Positions 36,875-49,162 of a stretch of DNA of 64,000 nt are shown here, one piece after another. The position numbers and the translations under genes were made by a program. Source of the DNA: Paramecium tetraurelia (lineage: Eukaryota > Ciliophora > Oligohymenophorea > Peniculida > Parameciidae); assembly GCF_000165425.1 (NCBI RefSeq), contig NW_001798997.1:124001-188000 (forward strand), read 5' to 3'. The stretch's first letter is position 1, and every line of letters begins with the position of its first letter. The notes under the pieces were generated by a model. It did no database searches. It was given only the letters and a program-made list of their open reading frames with translations, and was not told where the DNA came from.

Positions 36875-37690
36875 TCAAATAATTTATCTAAACTCTGGAA
36901 GGGTTAACAACCGATTGTGTTATTTCTATGGCTTTTTAAGGGGTTTAAGATACATCTACACATTAGCTTTTATTTTCCTTGGAGATGGAGCCAAAGTGGT
37001 AGTCATTGTGGCTGGTGTTCTTGGAGTCAATACTTTCTAAAAGTCATTAGGGAGAAAGGGAATCGAACGATATTTATCAAAAATTTTTCGATGATTGGAA
37101 AATTTTCTCCTTTAATCAACTACAATCTGTTGCTGTTTAATTAAGAAGGAGTCGAAAAAGCTAGACTTGCATTTGGCCTGATTTGAACAAGTTTATGGAG
37201 CAATATCTTCCAGATGCTCGAACGAATTTATAATAAAATCATTATTAGGTTCACCACCCTCCTCTATTTGGATACTCTTCATATTCATATATTATGGATA
37301 TAACTTTTCGTGTTGTTTCTTTTGAGTTCTTTAAAACTTATTTGCCAGAGCTTCTTGCTCCTTTATTTATTAAATTATAAAAACACCCTCCTTCATTGAA
37401 TCCCTTTGAAAGATTGTTCCCTTCCCACATAATGAACAATCACAACTCTTCCTCTGCTGTTTTTCTTTGACTTCAATGAGTTTTTAAGATTATTTAGCAT
37501 TGGTCGCCAATGAACCCCTTTTCTACGGAGATTATTCCCTTGTTTGAAGATCCTCATTGGTTTCTTTTCGAGATGGATGGACGTTTTTGGGTTAAGTTTC
37601 AAATCTGTACAAGAATCTTTGATTATGAGGCAAACTGAAGCTTCGTTTAACCCTCGGAGCATGAACATTTCTCAATAACACGTTCTTCAT
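36875..37690 (-). CDS. Hypothetical basic protein
   Basis: 271 aa in one exon with exact frame. Basic throughout (MKNVLLRNVHAPRVKRS), with one CDCSLCGKG cluster near residue 85, a Gln/Lys-rich middle, and a C-terminal TPRTPATMTTTLAPSPRK that could be a phosphorylation region. No domain recognised. Sits between the Myb and pyroglutamyl peptidase genes, all on the minus strand with gaps under 100 bp. Confidence 0.65.
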
Positions 37691-37789
37691 TTATGCTTAT
37701 TTCTTTCTCTCGAGTCGCTCTGTCAAAGGTTGAAAGTGAACTTATAAATATGGTTTTCTTTATTTAATATTTTGCATAATTTTATTTAA

Positions 37790-38404
37790 TCATTTATACA
37801 AATGACCACTCTAATGCAACTCATGAAGTGTTTTCAATAGATTCTCAACAAAATTAACTTATATCTCCTTCGGAATAGTACGAAATGCAGGAAAATGAAC
37901 AAATAAGCAAGCTGATTTTGGGCAACCGTGACTTTTTAATAAAGAACAATAATAAATGAAGTTACAAATATATCTCCCTGGATCTGTAGATTCTTCAACA
38001 GGAAATTTATTTCCTAATTTCTCCGCTAACAATTCAGTATTTAATTTAGTTTGTCTGCAATGATCTTTTTCGCAATCCTTCTCGATGCATTCATTATGAG
38101 CTAGGTATCCTTTCATATCAGGAATTCCAAAATCCTTTAAATTGTAACCACATTGTTCTATGTTAAATACCTATGATCCATCATAAACTCCAAAATGAAT
38201 ATTCAAAGTATGATCAGGCAGATTATTCACATATTATTCACAAGCCACTGTAGAAACTTCTAATACTTCAGAACGAATGATGTTATATTTTGTTTTAAAT
38301 TCCTCCGTAAACTCAGACACAATAACACTTGTAGGATTAGTAACTACATTCCCAAATTTCCCAAAAGCACTTATTGTTATTTGTAATTTATTGTTATTAT
38401 CCAT
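37790..38404 (-). CDS. Pyroglutamyl-peptidase I (peptidase C15)
   Basis: 204 aa, intronless, normal length. Removes N-terminal pyroglutamate from peptides in the cytosol. Signature regions: SAFGKFGNVVTNPTS (family GFGPFG..NPS), LNIHFGVYDGS, GYNLKDFGIPD (Glu/Asp region), DPGRYICNFIYY with the catalytic Cys, and CLFVHFPAF with the catalytic His. The fit to the C15 triad is good. The SDPGRY-type loop carries an unusual Cys-rich insert (ECIEKDCEKDHC) before it. Confidence 0.88.
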
Positions 38405-39163
38405 TATTAATTAATTTTTTTATGATTAATTAAATATATATATTCCTAACTTAAGAAATTATTTGAGATAAAACTACATAGAGTTTTAAATTGTTAGAGA
38501 TTACATTTTAATAATTATTAATTTGGAGGTATCAGAAATTTAAAGTTCGTAAAGAGCGCAACTTTGACACTTCTTTGTAGAAGTATGTATATCATTCAAT
38601 TAAAATTTAGTAGAGAAGATTTTTGACTTAACTTCTTTATTTTTATTAGAATATAAATTAATCTTATTATATTTTAAAATTGATATAACATAATTCCTGG
38701 TTATTATAAGAGTATTAACTTAATTAGATTAATTGTAATATAGATGGAATAATGAGAAATTCTAAAATATCTGATGTATAGTTGTTAGATTATTCTTCTT
38801 CAATAATTTAGATGAATTTAAACACATTGTTATTTTAATATCTATTTAAGCTAAATTGATTGAGTTAAAATTATTTGTATCATTTTTGGTTATTCATGAA
38901 TAATAAATATTTTTAAGATTTATTACTTTTTATAGAAGAAAAGCTATTAAACTAATTAATCGATTAGAATAATATAAATTAATCTTTTCTTTATTCAAAT
39001 GCTATTGTAATTTAATAATTATTTTCCTTAGTAAATTCTGGGTTATTTATAAAATTTGACTAAACTGGATGTAAATTGATAGACTCTGAATTCATATTTC
39101 TTATAGATATCAATAACTAACTTATATAAAAGATTTAAATTAATCATATGTTTAAAATGAAAA
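38405..39163. other. Intergenic region without a supported gene
   Basis: 759 bp of AT-rich DNA; only short open frames with non-coding composition on both strands. Confidence 0.45.
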
Positions 39164-40472
39164 TCATTATTACTCTGCCCATCTTGATGAATCTAATTCG
39201 TCAAATTTAACTAATAATTCAGGCTGGTCAACCTAGTCACTTTCAATTTAATCATGAGCATCTTGGATGTTGAGAAATAATGATTGGATCTACTTAGGCG
39301 CTTAATCAATTTTTTTAATATTTCCAAAATGATTTACTCCATCATTGGCATCATTTTCAGATGCTCCCCAAATATTTGTAATAGTTTTTTTTTAAGCATA
39401 TTTAATTGGTTATTAATGGCTATTTAAACTTGGTTTCTTTTTTATCTTATCTAATCTTTTAGGTAATGGTAAATAACTAAGTTTTTCTTCATCTTCTTTT
39501 TAGAGTATTTAATCATACATGGATAATTAAATTATTTGTTCATTTTATTCCCCTTTGAAAATAATTTAGCTGGTTTCTTATTCTAAAAAATCCATATTTA
39601 CTGCTTTTAATTCTATATTTTTCTCAATGATAAGTTTGTTATTCTCTATCTTTTGATGATCTGAAGAGGATTCTTTTTCTTGGATCTCTATTTAGTTCTA
39701 TTCTTGAGAAAGATTTTAAGAATTTATGCAATATTCTTAATTTTTTAATTCGTCTAGTTGTAGATTGGAACCTTAGTTACCTGATTACTAAGGTTATGTG
39801 ATATCTTCATTATTAGGGGTTTGTGCTAGTTGCTTGTCTTCTTTCGATTAATATATGGGTTTATCAAGATCTTTAGTTTCTGGATAGGATTGTTCTTTCT
39901 TTAATTTCAATTCTTGAGATGAGAATTAGGTGTTTTTTAAGTCTGCGAGATTGATGGCAAAAAGGTTGGAATAATAGGGGGTTCTTTGTCTTTACAGAAT
40001 ACTTTTTCCATTTGATCTGTATCGAATTGCTTCGAAATAGTTTAGCCAGAGCATGTAAATTTCATTTGATTATGCCACTAAAACAATGTATTTGTCGGTC
40101 AAATAAATCGTAAATCCAAAGGCTTCTTTCCACTCAACTCCTTAATTGGAGAGAGCATAATGTGGTTTATCAGAAACAGACTGTACTTCCTAAAATGAAT
40201 AGCAAAGATACTTCAAAGGGGATATAGGTGATATCATTAAGAGAGTATCGTTCTTTGTTGGAATAGTAGAGTGTAATTTCAAGGAGATTTAGAGTAAAGT
40301 AGCGTTTATTGTAATCTTAAAATATTCTTGAAAGGCCTGGAAGTGGTTTCATCTTTTTAAACCAATCTGATATTTGAGGCTTAAGAGTTTAAGTGTATCG
40401 TTGATCAATAATAAACTTGGAATGCACTAAGTCCCTCTGAGTTCTTTCCAAATATTTTATTTTTTTAGACAT
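39164..40472 (-). CDS. PH-domain protein
   Basis: 428 aa with one 22-nt intron inside the domain. The N-terminal 150 residues resemble a pleckstrin-homology domain: WFKKMKPLPGLSRIFQDY, KRYFTLNLLEITLYY (core strands), then GFTIYLTDKYIVLVAQ and the C-terminal helix MLWLNYFEAI with its conserved Trp. PH domains bind phosphoinositides or proteins at membranes. The rest is a disordered Gln/Glu/Ser-rich tail ending IESDQVDQPELLVKFDEL. No partner domain seen. Confidence 0.75.
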
Positions 40473-40566
40473 TCTTAATTAAGTAATATAGTTATTTAGA
40501 TAAATTACACTTATGAACAAATTATTTCTGATGCTTTTGATTATTAATTGTAATATTAATTTTATT

Positions 40567-41928
40567 ATGAAGATCTATAAATCATTTGCATTTGATCAAA
40601 ACATTCCCTAGACCGATTACGAGAAGTACATCAACCCTGACGACCTGTTGAATGAGAGCTTCGAGGAATTGAAGGGAGAGTTCAAAAATTACAGAACCAA
40701 GAAAGGAAGAGACATAATCAAACAAGAGATGGAAATGAGAAAGTAACTGCAAATGAAGAGTATCACAATAAATTTATAGTAGGGAAAAAAAATTAATCTG
40801 GGTTAGTGGTCTAACAAAAAAAGCATGAGGATTAGGATAATCAAAAAGACATGTTAGGAAACATTGGATTGTTGATTCGGTAGTAAGAGAGGAAGTGCAA
40901 ATAAATTAAAAAGGAAGTGCAGTCGCGTACATAATTGAATATAGACATGCAGCAAACTTTGGTTAGGACTATACAACGATGAAACAGAAAATCCAGTAAT
41001 TTATTTATGGGGACAATTTAGGAAGACTGATGTGACAAAATAACCAATATTCAGTTAAGAAGACTTTGCTAAGTTGATTCAAAGGGAAGATGAGGATGAA
41101 TTGATTTAAACATAAACAAGGACCATGCATAAACCTAGAGAGTATTAATATTCTTGATAACATTAGGGGTTTCAAGTCTCGATTCATTGAGAAGTAAATT
41201 CCAATGTATAAGAATATGGAGCAGTCCTCTGAAATCGATTCAAAAAAGTAAATGGACAGCAAAATATTGACTAAATCAAATAAGACGATTAAACAGTATA
41301 ATACCTAATCAGAATTCACATAGATTTGGTCTTTAGTAATCTCGAGAGTCCCCTACCAACGCGATGTTTGAAGGCGAGGCTAAACGCATATCGAAATCAT
41401 ATCTCTATAAGACTTGGCTTAAAGGAGAAGAGGCATAAAATAAGAAGTTCAAGAAGCCAAGGAGGACTGAGTCTTATCATAAGGCAGCTGCTTAAAGGGA
41501 AGAGATAAAGAGTTAATTGAAGGAAAGAGCCTAAGTGGCATTCAAACGTTATGAAAGTATGGGGAAGAGTATTACATTTATTAAAATCTTAAGCATGGGA
41601 AAAGTTCGGAGTATTTTCATAGGACATTTTGGATTTCAGAATGCAGACTTTAAAAGAGGCTAAAATCTAAAGATTGTATTAAATTAAAAATAATCAAGAT
41701 TACTTGAGTAATAAGAACATGATCTTAAGAAGGTCGAATCTAATGAGTAATTAATTTATGTATTTTAAAAGACAGAGAGACCCGGACATGCTCACTCGAT
41801 TAGTGAAAGTGATCACTAAACCTAATTCAGATAACAAAGAAGAAGTCAAAACTAACTTTGAGTATCATGAACAAAGACTTAAGGATATGAGAACGAGGAC
41901 TAGATAAATTTAGAGAGCTGGATTTTGA
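40567..41928 (+). CDS. Hypothetical basic coiled protein
   Basis: About 406 aa if five introns (28, 35, 25, 28 and 25 nt) are removed. The exons after 41030 fit well, while the two junctions at about 40804-41000 are less sure. Highly basic and helical, with KKFKKPRRTESYHKAAAQR, YESMGKTWEKFGVFSQD and a C-terminal YHEQRLKDMRTRTRQIQ. Reads like a cytoskeleton- or basal-body-associated protein; no domain recognised. Confidence 0.6.
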
Positions 41929-41948
41929 ATAATTATATTTATAAATTA

Positions 41949-42140
41949 ATGCTATAAAGATAAAAACATGAACTCAAGGAATAATTTCAGGATAGAAAGA
42001 GGATTTATGAAGTAGTCTACAAAAAGAATGCTGACAGAGCAATCGTATTGAGCAATGTTTATGTTAATATCAAATACATGGGGAACAAATATTCAAAAGA
42101 ATTAGAGGATGAGTTGAATTAATATATAGCATTGTTATGA
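41949..42140 (+). CDS. Small helical protein
   Basis: 63 aa from ATG to TGA, 20 bp after the previous stop. Charged and probably one or two helices (HELKEQFQDRKRIYEVVYKK). Composition is protein-like, but a frame of this size can be chance under the one-stop code. Confidence 0.4.
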
Positions 42141-42182
42141 AAATTTGAGATATAAATTAAATCTTTTTTTTTAAAAAGTATT

Positions 42183-42768
42183 ATGATCATCTAGGTGGGT
42201 CACCTTAATGGAGAGGTGAAAACATACAACTTAGCAGATTAGAGTACTGCAGCTGAATTAATGAATGTTTTGAACTCTGAATTGGCATGTCAAGTTCAAT
42301 TGGTTTAATCTGGAGAATTAGTCAATGCATCCTCAATTTTGGCAGGTGAAAGAATCTATTATGTCACCGTTGATGCAGAAGGAGGTAAGAAAAAGAAGAA
42401 AAAGAAGAAGAATTTTGCCAAGCCCAAAAAGAAGAAGCACCGACACCGAAAAGTTAAGTTGGCTACCCTCAAATTATACAACGTCGACAATAAGGGTGTT
42501 GTCCAAAGATCTCACAAATAATGTCCTCAATGTCCATAAGGTGTTTACATGGCCAAACACTTTGACAGACATTATTGTGGTACTTGCCACCAAACCTTCA
42601 GAATGGACGAAGCTACAGTAAGATTAATAACTATTTTTTAAGATTAAAGCCAACTTAGAAGCAATCAAAAAATAATAAGCTCTCAAAGCTGCTTAAGCCG
42701 CCGCTGCTGCCCCAGCTGGTGGTGCTGCCGATAAAGCTGCTGGAGGAAAAAAAGGAAAGAAGAAGTGA
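42183..42768 (+). CDS. RPS27A: Ribosomal protein eS31 (RPS27A) fused to a divergent ubiquitin-like domain
   Basis: 186 aa, one 25-nt intron after the codons for DEAT. The first 68 residues form a ubiquitin-like domain ending DAEGG directly before a run of Lys, so processing after Gly-Gly would release eS31. It lacks the ubiquitin LRLRGG end and most ubiquitin lysines. The eS31 part has KKKHRHRKVKLATLKLYNVD and a zinc finger (QCPQCPQGVYMAKHFDRHYC then CHQTF) of the small-subunit head. Unusually, the protein continues after the finger with an Ala/Pro/Gly/Lys tail (AAAAAPAGGAADKAAGGKK). Confidence 0.9.
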
Positions 42769-43591
42769 AATATATATTATCTAGTATATTAATACACAAT
42801 TTATCAAATAATAAAATCTCAAAGGTTTTCATCCTTATTCTCTTATTTTTTGTATAATTAAGCTAAAAATAATTTCAATTTCTTCAAAGAGTTCAATGGA
42901 TTATAGTATTAATTTATTTCATTTAAATATTATCTTTTCTTTTTTCATACTTACAGCTTGACTCTTAGCATTTTGAACCTATAAAATAATTAATCAATAA
43001 CCATAATCAGTTCCTATCATATGAAAATTCTAAGAAGTAATATCTACTATTTTACTAATGTAAATAATTTATTTATAAGAGAACTATAAACTATACAATT
43101 ACATGATGAACCTTCTACTTATAGATAATACTCTTAGATTTTTGAAACTCTGATTCTATCTTGATATTTTAAGAAAATGGATTTTGATAAATAACAAATT
43201 AATAAAAATATTAGACTTGTATTCTTCATTCAATATCCTTCTGAATTACTATACCTATTTTGTCTTCAATAACTCAGATAATAATTTTGGACTAGTACTT
43301 TTTAGATCAAAAGTTGCAACTACAATATTCTTTAGTTTTATAATTAACAATCTAACTAAGCTAGGTTTCAATTGATTTTCTTTAAAATATAGCTTGGTAT
43401 ATAATTTTCTAAATTATCTGAATAATATACGCCTAAAAACAAGATTGGCATAAATTATTAACTTCTAAAGAGTTGAGGGATACCAATAATATGACATCAT
43501 TTTCTAAAAAAATGATGTAAGATACTCTTAAAAAATAAAGGAATGGAGATTTGCTTAATATTATGTAATACATGATTATAATTTTAATATT
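42769..43591. other. Intergenic region, one doubtful small ORF
   Basis: 823 bp, very AT-rich. A TGA-free frame 43177-43476 (99 codons, plus strand) starts with ATG but is dominated by Gln, Phe, Ile and Asn from AT-rich codons. I treat it as probably non-coding. Confidence 0.4.
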
Positions 43592-44577
43592 ATGAATTTA
43601 ATCAATTAATGTTAATAATCTAATATTTCATGCATATGTTATTCAATTTTAGTTGGATATGCTACTATAATTACACTAATAGCCTTTAAAGCTATAAACA
43701 GAATGATTTAGTCTTCAACTAGTATTCAAGAATTAACTCCGATGATATTATGCATTGTGTAATCTCTCTTACATATTATTCAATATGCTGTGACTGAAAA
43801 TAATACCATACAAATAATTACACTCTATTTTTAAATCCTTATTTTCACATCGATTTCCTTTTTATTTGCAAAATTGTGCTTTTAAGTGAAGACTGGGACA
43901 CTTATTTTGAGAAGCTTTAAATTGTTTAAAATTCTACAATTTATTTTTTATGGAATAATTTTGGTATTTTAAGTATTTGCCTTAATATTGTCAAACAAGG
44001 ACTCATGTGATAAGTATAGAAACTTCTTAATAACATAGATATTATTATCTTAGTATAATTCTAATTATTGTTTAACAGATATCCTCTACAATCATTACAG
44101 CATATTTTGGAATTAATTTACTCAAAAAACTCCAAAGAGTAAGCTAATACATACAATTTAAAACCATGAATCCGAAAGCGTATTCATTTAATAAATCTTA
44201 GTGTTTATGATTCATATGTAAAAATGTCCTTGTGTAATCCAAGCGCTACAATCATTGAACCAAGAGAATTGATTTAGACAAACAAGTAAATTAAAATTGT
44301 CCTATGGCTAATGTTAACAACCATTATATTATATATATCCTTCATTTTAATCGCTATACTAGTATTCAAAAAAGTGACTTGTGAGCATTCAATTGATAAG
44401 AATAATTACAACATCTTAGTCGTAGTCTATGGAATCATTTAAATGACTCCATGTCTAGTGATTCCTTATGCATTTGGATTTATTCCACAAGTATCGGCTC
44501 AAGGTTAAGATTACGATGATTCCATCATAATTTTAGACAACTCATAGGCAAAATCAAAAGATTCTATTCAAATTTGA
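43592..44577 (+). CDS. Multi-pass membrane protein, six or seven helices
   Basis: About 313 aa. Hydrophobic segments: ILVGYATIITLIAF, MILCIVQSLLHIIQYAV, IITLYFQILIFTSISFLF, ILQFIFYGIILVFQVFALIL, VLWLMLTTIILYISFILIAIL and ILVVVYGIIQMTPCLVIPY. The layout recalls TOM1/THH1-type or receptor-like seven-helix proteins, but this is tentative. The two halves are in different frames; the best join I can see is a 44-nt intron (from the GTAATCC at about 44239 to the TTTAG at about 44282), longer than usual here. The alternative is two adjacent genes. Confidence 0.6.
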
Positions 44578-45496
44578 ATTTCATATATGGTGTAACTAAG
44601 ATAATTATATATCAATTGATTCAGTATTGAAATTATTATAAAACAAACAAAAATGAATAGTTATAAAAATAACTAATTCTAAGATCATTAAATATATATT
44701 TTAGATCTCAAGTATTTTTCTTGTGTTAAGAATTTATTCATATTAAAAATATAGCTAGTTCTCCTGGAAGTTAAAATTTAATTTCTAAATAATGCTATCT
44801 ACTATATTTATATTCTTTTATTTCAATGTAGTAGATCCAAATATATCTGCTATATCATAAATCCTTTTTATTTTTAGTTTCTGAAAATAGAGTATTCTAT
44901 TGTGCAGATATTCACTTTTAATACATCAAATTTTAGTTTAAATTTTAATTTAACTTTTGATCATTGATAAAATTAATTGAATCCTTAAATAAATGACAAA
45001 ATGCAAAATTTTGGTTAGAGATATACAAATAAGTTTGAGAAAAAAAAAAATTAAAGAATTAATTAAAAATTATAAAATTAATGAATAAAAACATTTGTAT
45101 CAAATTACATCCAGTCAACTTACATTCGAATGCTAAGTTTATTACTTTAAATCGAATATATAGTTGAAAAATTCATAGGTAATTTATTTTTATCACCAAT
45201 GATATTTTTTATCTAGATTTTAGAGAAATAACTCAATTAAGAATTCTTATAAGTTAAAAAGTTGATATCAATATCTTCTATTAATGTACAAAACTTATTC
45301 ATAATAATATTCTACTATTGTATAATTTTTAATAATTTAATAATTATTTGAAAATTCTAGTTCGAAAAAGATGAATTAGAAAAGCTTTTTAACTTGGTTC
45401 TAATTATTATTAAAAAGTGATTAACCTATTGTATTGGACTAATCTAATTGGCTTGGTTTTGTTAGTGATGTGCTGGATGTAATCTGCAGCTTTTTA
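44578..45496. other. Intergenic region without a supported gene
   Basis: 919 bp, AT-rich with homopolymer A runs (for example near 45040). No coding-like frame or structured RNA seen. Confidence 0.45.
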
Positions 45497-46855
45497 ATGA
45501 ATAAAAATGATTCTAAAGGTGACATATTTTAAAGACAACAAATTTAATCTATAATCGAGTTACTCTAAAAGTTGATTTCTATTCTAAAAAATTTCAATGA
45601 AAATAGCATAAATGAATTGTTGAAGTTTATATTTTTAGTATTTCTAACTAAATATTTAATAGGTATCTAAGGAAATTCCAGAACTTGAATAATTAAATGT
45701 TGAAATGGATGAAGAGGATTAATATTAGATGTTTCAAGAATTGAATCTAACAGATAATGAAATTATATAGTTAAATTTTTCTAAATATGAACTTCTTTAA
45801 ATAGTTGAACATGTTGAAGAAAAGTATAAATAGACTAAAGAATAATTGGAGTAAATCTTACCATAGTTTGAAAAAGCTTAGGAGAGCCTTAAATTATCAA
45901 TAATTGCAAAGGAGGAAGAAAATAAAATGCTGAATAAATGTAAATGTTTTTAATTATTTTAGAAATTGAAGAATTAGTTGCAGAAATTGATCGATTAAGT
46001 ATCATCAATACTGACTAATAAACTATTCTAAATTAAATTAGTGAATAACATCAATGCAATCCAGATCATAGTTAATTGTTGCAGTATTTACAAAGGTAAA
46101 TATCAATTATATAATTTAGGCAACATAGCGTTATATAGGAATAGGAACATGAATTAGAAGAATTGCGTAAGATCTTTGCTAAAAAACAATTAAATAATAT
46201 CTTTTAAGACAAAGAAAATTATACTAATGTTTAAACATTAGAAAGCAGAATATTTATTTATTCAGAAAAATTAAAAGAATTAAATTAATTGGTTCAAACA
46301 CTACAAAAAGATTTGGTCAAATTAGAAATTTAAAAATCTTTAGTTGAGAAGAAATTAGAAGAAACAACCTAACAAAAAGATTCAGAAATACAAAAACTTA
46401 AATTAGAAATTGATGACATCTAATTACAGAACCAAAAACTATAATCTGAAATAAATACAAGATCTAAAGTTCTTTCGATTGATTCCTAATCATCTTAACA
46501 TTTATTGGCTTAGGAACTTTAAGAGAGTCATGTAAAGATTCAGAATTATGAAAAGAATACTGATGGAATGTAAACAAATGCAGCATATCTATCATAAATT
46601 GAAGAACACTTTTTAGCCGAAAAGGAACAGTATCATTAAATAATATATAATTTGATGGCTGATTAAAAAAAATAGGAAAAACTGTATAATGATTTGCAGA
46701 AAGAAAATAATTAAATTTAGCAAAATTATCAACATTTGTTAAAAATAAAATATGAAACAGGAAACCTGACTCCTAAAATTAAGAAATTAGAACTCTAAAA
46801 TGAATTACTTAAAAAAATAGTGGATGGGTTTATTTAGACAAATAGTTAATCTTGA
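45497..46855 (+). CDS. Coiled-coil protein
   Basis: 428 aa, introns of 25, 23 and 24 nt joining exactly. From about residue 60 to the end the sequence is a nearly continuous coiled coil rich in Gln, Glu, Lys and Leu (for example VEEKYKQTKEQLEQI, LVKLEIQKSLVEKKLEE). No motor, kinase or lipid-binding domain. Probably a structural cytoskeletal or basal-body component. Low complexity prevents naming a family. Confidence 0.75.
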
Positions 46856-47103
46856 ATTATATATAAAATAAATATGTTTTTAATTTTATTAAAAATAAAA
46901 ATTGTTCTAAATTTCTACATTTACTGTTAATTAGCTATTATTACTATCAGAGCAAAGTTCTTGTCTAAAATGAAAATATAATATTATCAAATTTAACATA
47001 CAAATTCTTAAGTAACAACAACGAAATTTAGAGAGCAACTATTATTAATAATTTTTAACCGCTTTTATTCTAAAGCTAGAAGATTAAGATTAAAATCATT
47101 AAT

Positions 47104-48186
47104 ATGATTTAATAATTTAAAATAAAAGGAACTAAATCAACCTATATAATCTATGATAAGATCCTGGGTAAAGGGGCTTATGGCATCGTATTATTAGCAA
47201 AAACCCTAAATTCTGGAAAGTAGTTTGATGCTAAAATTGTAAAATATTGTTTTTTCATAATTTTAAGATAAACAAAAAGTCGCTCAGTCCAACTGACATA
47301 GTAAATTTGAGGAATGAGATCAATATATAATCCAAATTGTCTCATGCCAATATTGTTTCAATGGTAGATGCTTGTGAAGATAATGATTACTTATACATGC
47401 TGCTTGAGTACTGTAACGGAGGATGCTTATTTACAAATATGCAATTAAACGGTCCATTAAACGAAGAAAAAGCCTACAAATACTTTGTTTAAATAGTATA
47501 AGCTGTACAATATTTGCATTCAAATAAAATTCTTCATCGAGATATTAAAGTGTCTTATTTTCTTTACGTTAGTTATCTAATTTACTTTTAGACAAAGAAG
47601 ACTAGATCAAATTGGCTGACTTTACATGGAGTACTTCTCTTTCTTTAGGATATTCGTCCCCTTAAATATGTGGAACAACAGAAGAGATGCCACCTGAAGT
47701 TATTAAAAAAGGATTCTAAAATTAAAAACTAGACATTTGGAGTTTAGGAATAGTTCTCTATGTATTTAGTTTATTAACATTATAGGAAAAGCTTCATAAT
47801 GATCTCCCTAAAAATGGATAATTTTTTCTCAAGCAGGGAATTAGTGAGGAATGCAAATAATTAATGAAGTAGATGTTAGAAGTGGATATGGCAAAAAGAC
47901 CTTCAGCTGAAGAAATACTTTCCAGTCCATGGATTCAAAAGTTCCAAAGAAATAACAGACTGATCATCAATACTTGCAGAAGTTATTCTGGATTCAAAGA
48001 CAAAATGGGATCTCCAAATAAATTGTTTAAATAGGTTCTCCAATGGCTTCTCCTTTGAGAACTGCTTTTGGGTCACCTTTTGGATCACCTTTAAATTCTC
48101 CACTGCGAAAAGGCAAAATCGAAAAAAAGCAAGGATCAAATGATCCAGAGGAAAAATACAGATTTAGTAATTAAAAACTTTACTGA
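47104..48186 (+). CDS. Aurora-like protein kinase with DFT instead of DFG
   Basis: About 343 aa. Introns of 29 nt (after AKI) and 23 nt (after HRDIK). Motifs: ILGKGAYGIVLLAK, LHRDIKLSNLLLDKEDQIKL, ADFTWS (DFG replaced by DFT, 47618-47626), CGTTEEMPPEVI and KLDIWSLGIVLYVF. The DFxWS and MPPE spacing resembles Aurora kinases. After ILSSPWIQ the frame must shift by one base at the A-run 47937-47940 to reach a Ser-Pro-rich tail (GSPMASPLRTAFGSPFGSPL) ending at 48186. Without the shift the protein ends at a TGA near 48057. Loss of the DFG glycine may alter activity. Confidence 0.78.
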
Positions 48187-49162
48187 TTTTTACCTTTAAT
48201 ATCTTTCTATACATATAAATCTGTAACATAATAATTAGTATTATCTTTAATAATACTAAATTAATTTAAATTCTACATTTATTTTGGTAATAAAGTGATT
48301 CCTAGATTATGTTAATAGTTTTTATTTATTATCTTTTTCAATTTACCAATATTCTATAGGTGTTATAGCAAAATATGATGCTACTAATATTATTCAGAAT
48401 TTAATTTTCCTATATTCAGCGTAAGATACTGGTTTACAGGATTTCTGATTACTTTTTCAATTGGAATATATAATTGCTTACCTGCTCTGCTTGTCATTTA
48501 CATTACATAAAATTTAAGAGTTAATATATCACATTGTCAAAGTTGGATTGAATTTTCTCTATTTAAAAGAATCGCAACTAAATAAGTAGCAAATATTTTG
48601 AGCAAATAAATAAGAATAAATTTATTCTCATCGTAGAGCAACACATTGATTTTATAAAAATATAAGTAGGTTTGTTATATAAATTAATAATAAATACAAT
48701 AAGCGAAACTAACCTTTACCTTTCAAATGTGAATGTAAAATGAGAACTGTTTAAATAACAATATTAGTCCAAAGCTGACTCATATATATTAAAGATAAAG
48801 AATATTTTATCTAAATTTAAAAAGAAATTCTTAGATCATTTGAAAAAGCTATATAGATTTGGATAATCGTAGTAATCAAGCAAATACATTACAGAAATAA
48901 TTTGTTACTAGTTTTGTGTTGTGAAATAAAAAAAATAAAAATGCTGGATTAGTTTAAAATTAGTGTGAGATGAATAGAAGACTGAATGATTTATATAGAT
49001 AATTTGAAGAATGTTGCTTAAATTGGTTATAAATATTTGATTAAATTCTCAAGTAATGAAGAAATGTTATATAATATCTTTGAAAAGACGTGAATGGAAA
49101 TATGTTTAATTTAATTTTGATAATCATTAATTAGATTAAATTATTGTGAATAAACAATGTAA
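48187..49162. other. Intergenic region without a supported gene
   Basis: 976 bp, AT-rich, many TGA in each frame. No convincing gene, RNA or repeat. Confidence 0.45.

Noticed and set aside
36917-37144. Trp-rich plus-strand frame with a possible membrane segment
   Set aside because: The minus-strand gene of 271 codons covers it without any break and has better composition.
43177-43476. 99-codon plus-strand frame
   Set aside because: Composition is that of AT-rich random DNA under a one-stop code; no domain and no support nearby.
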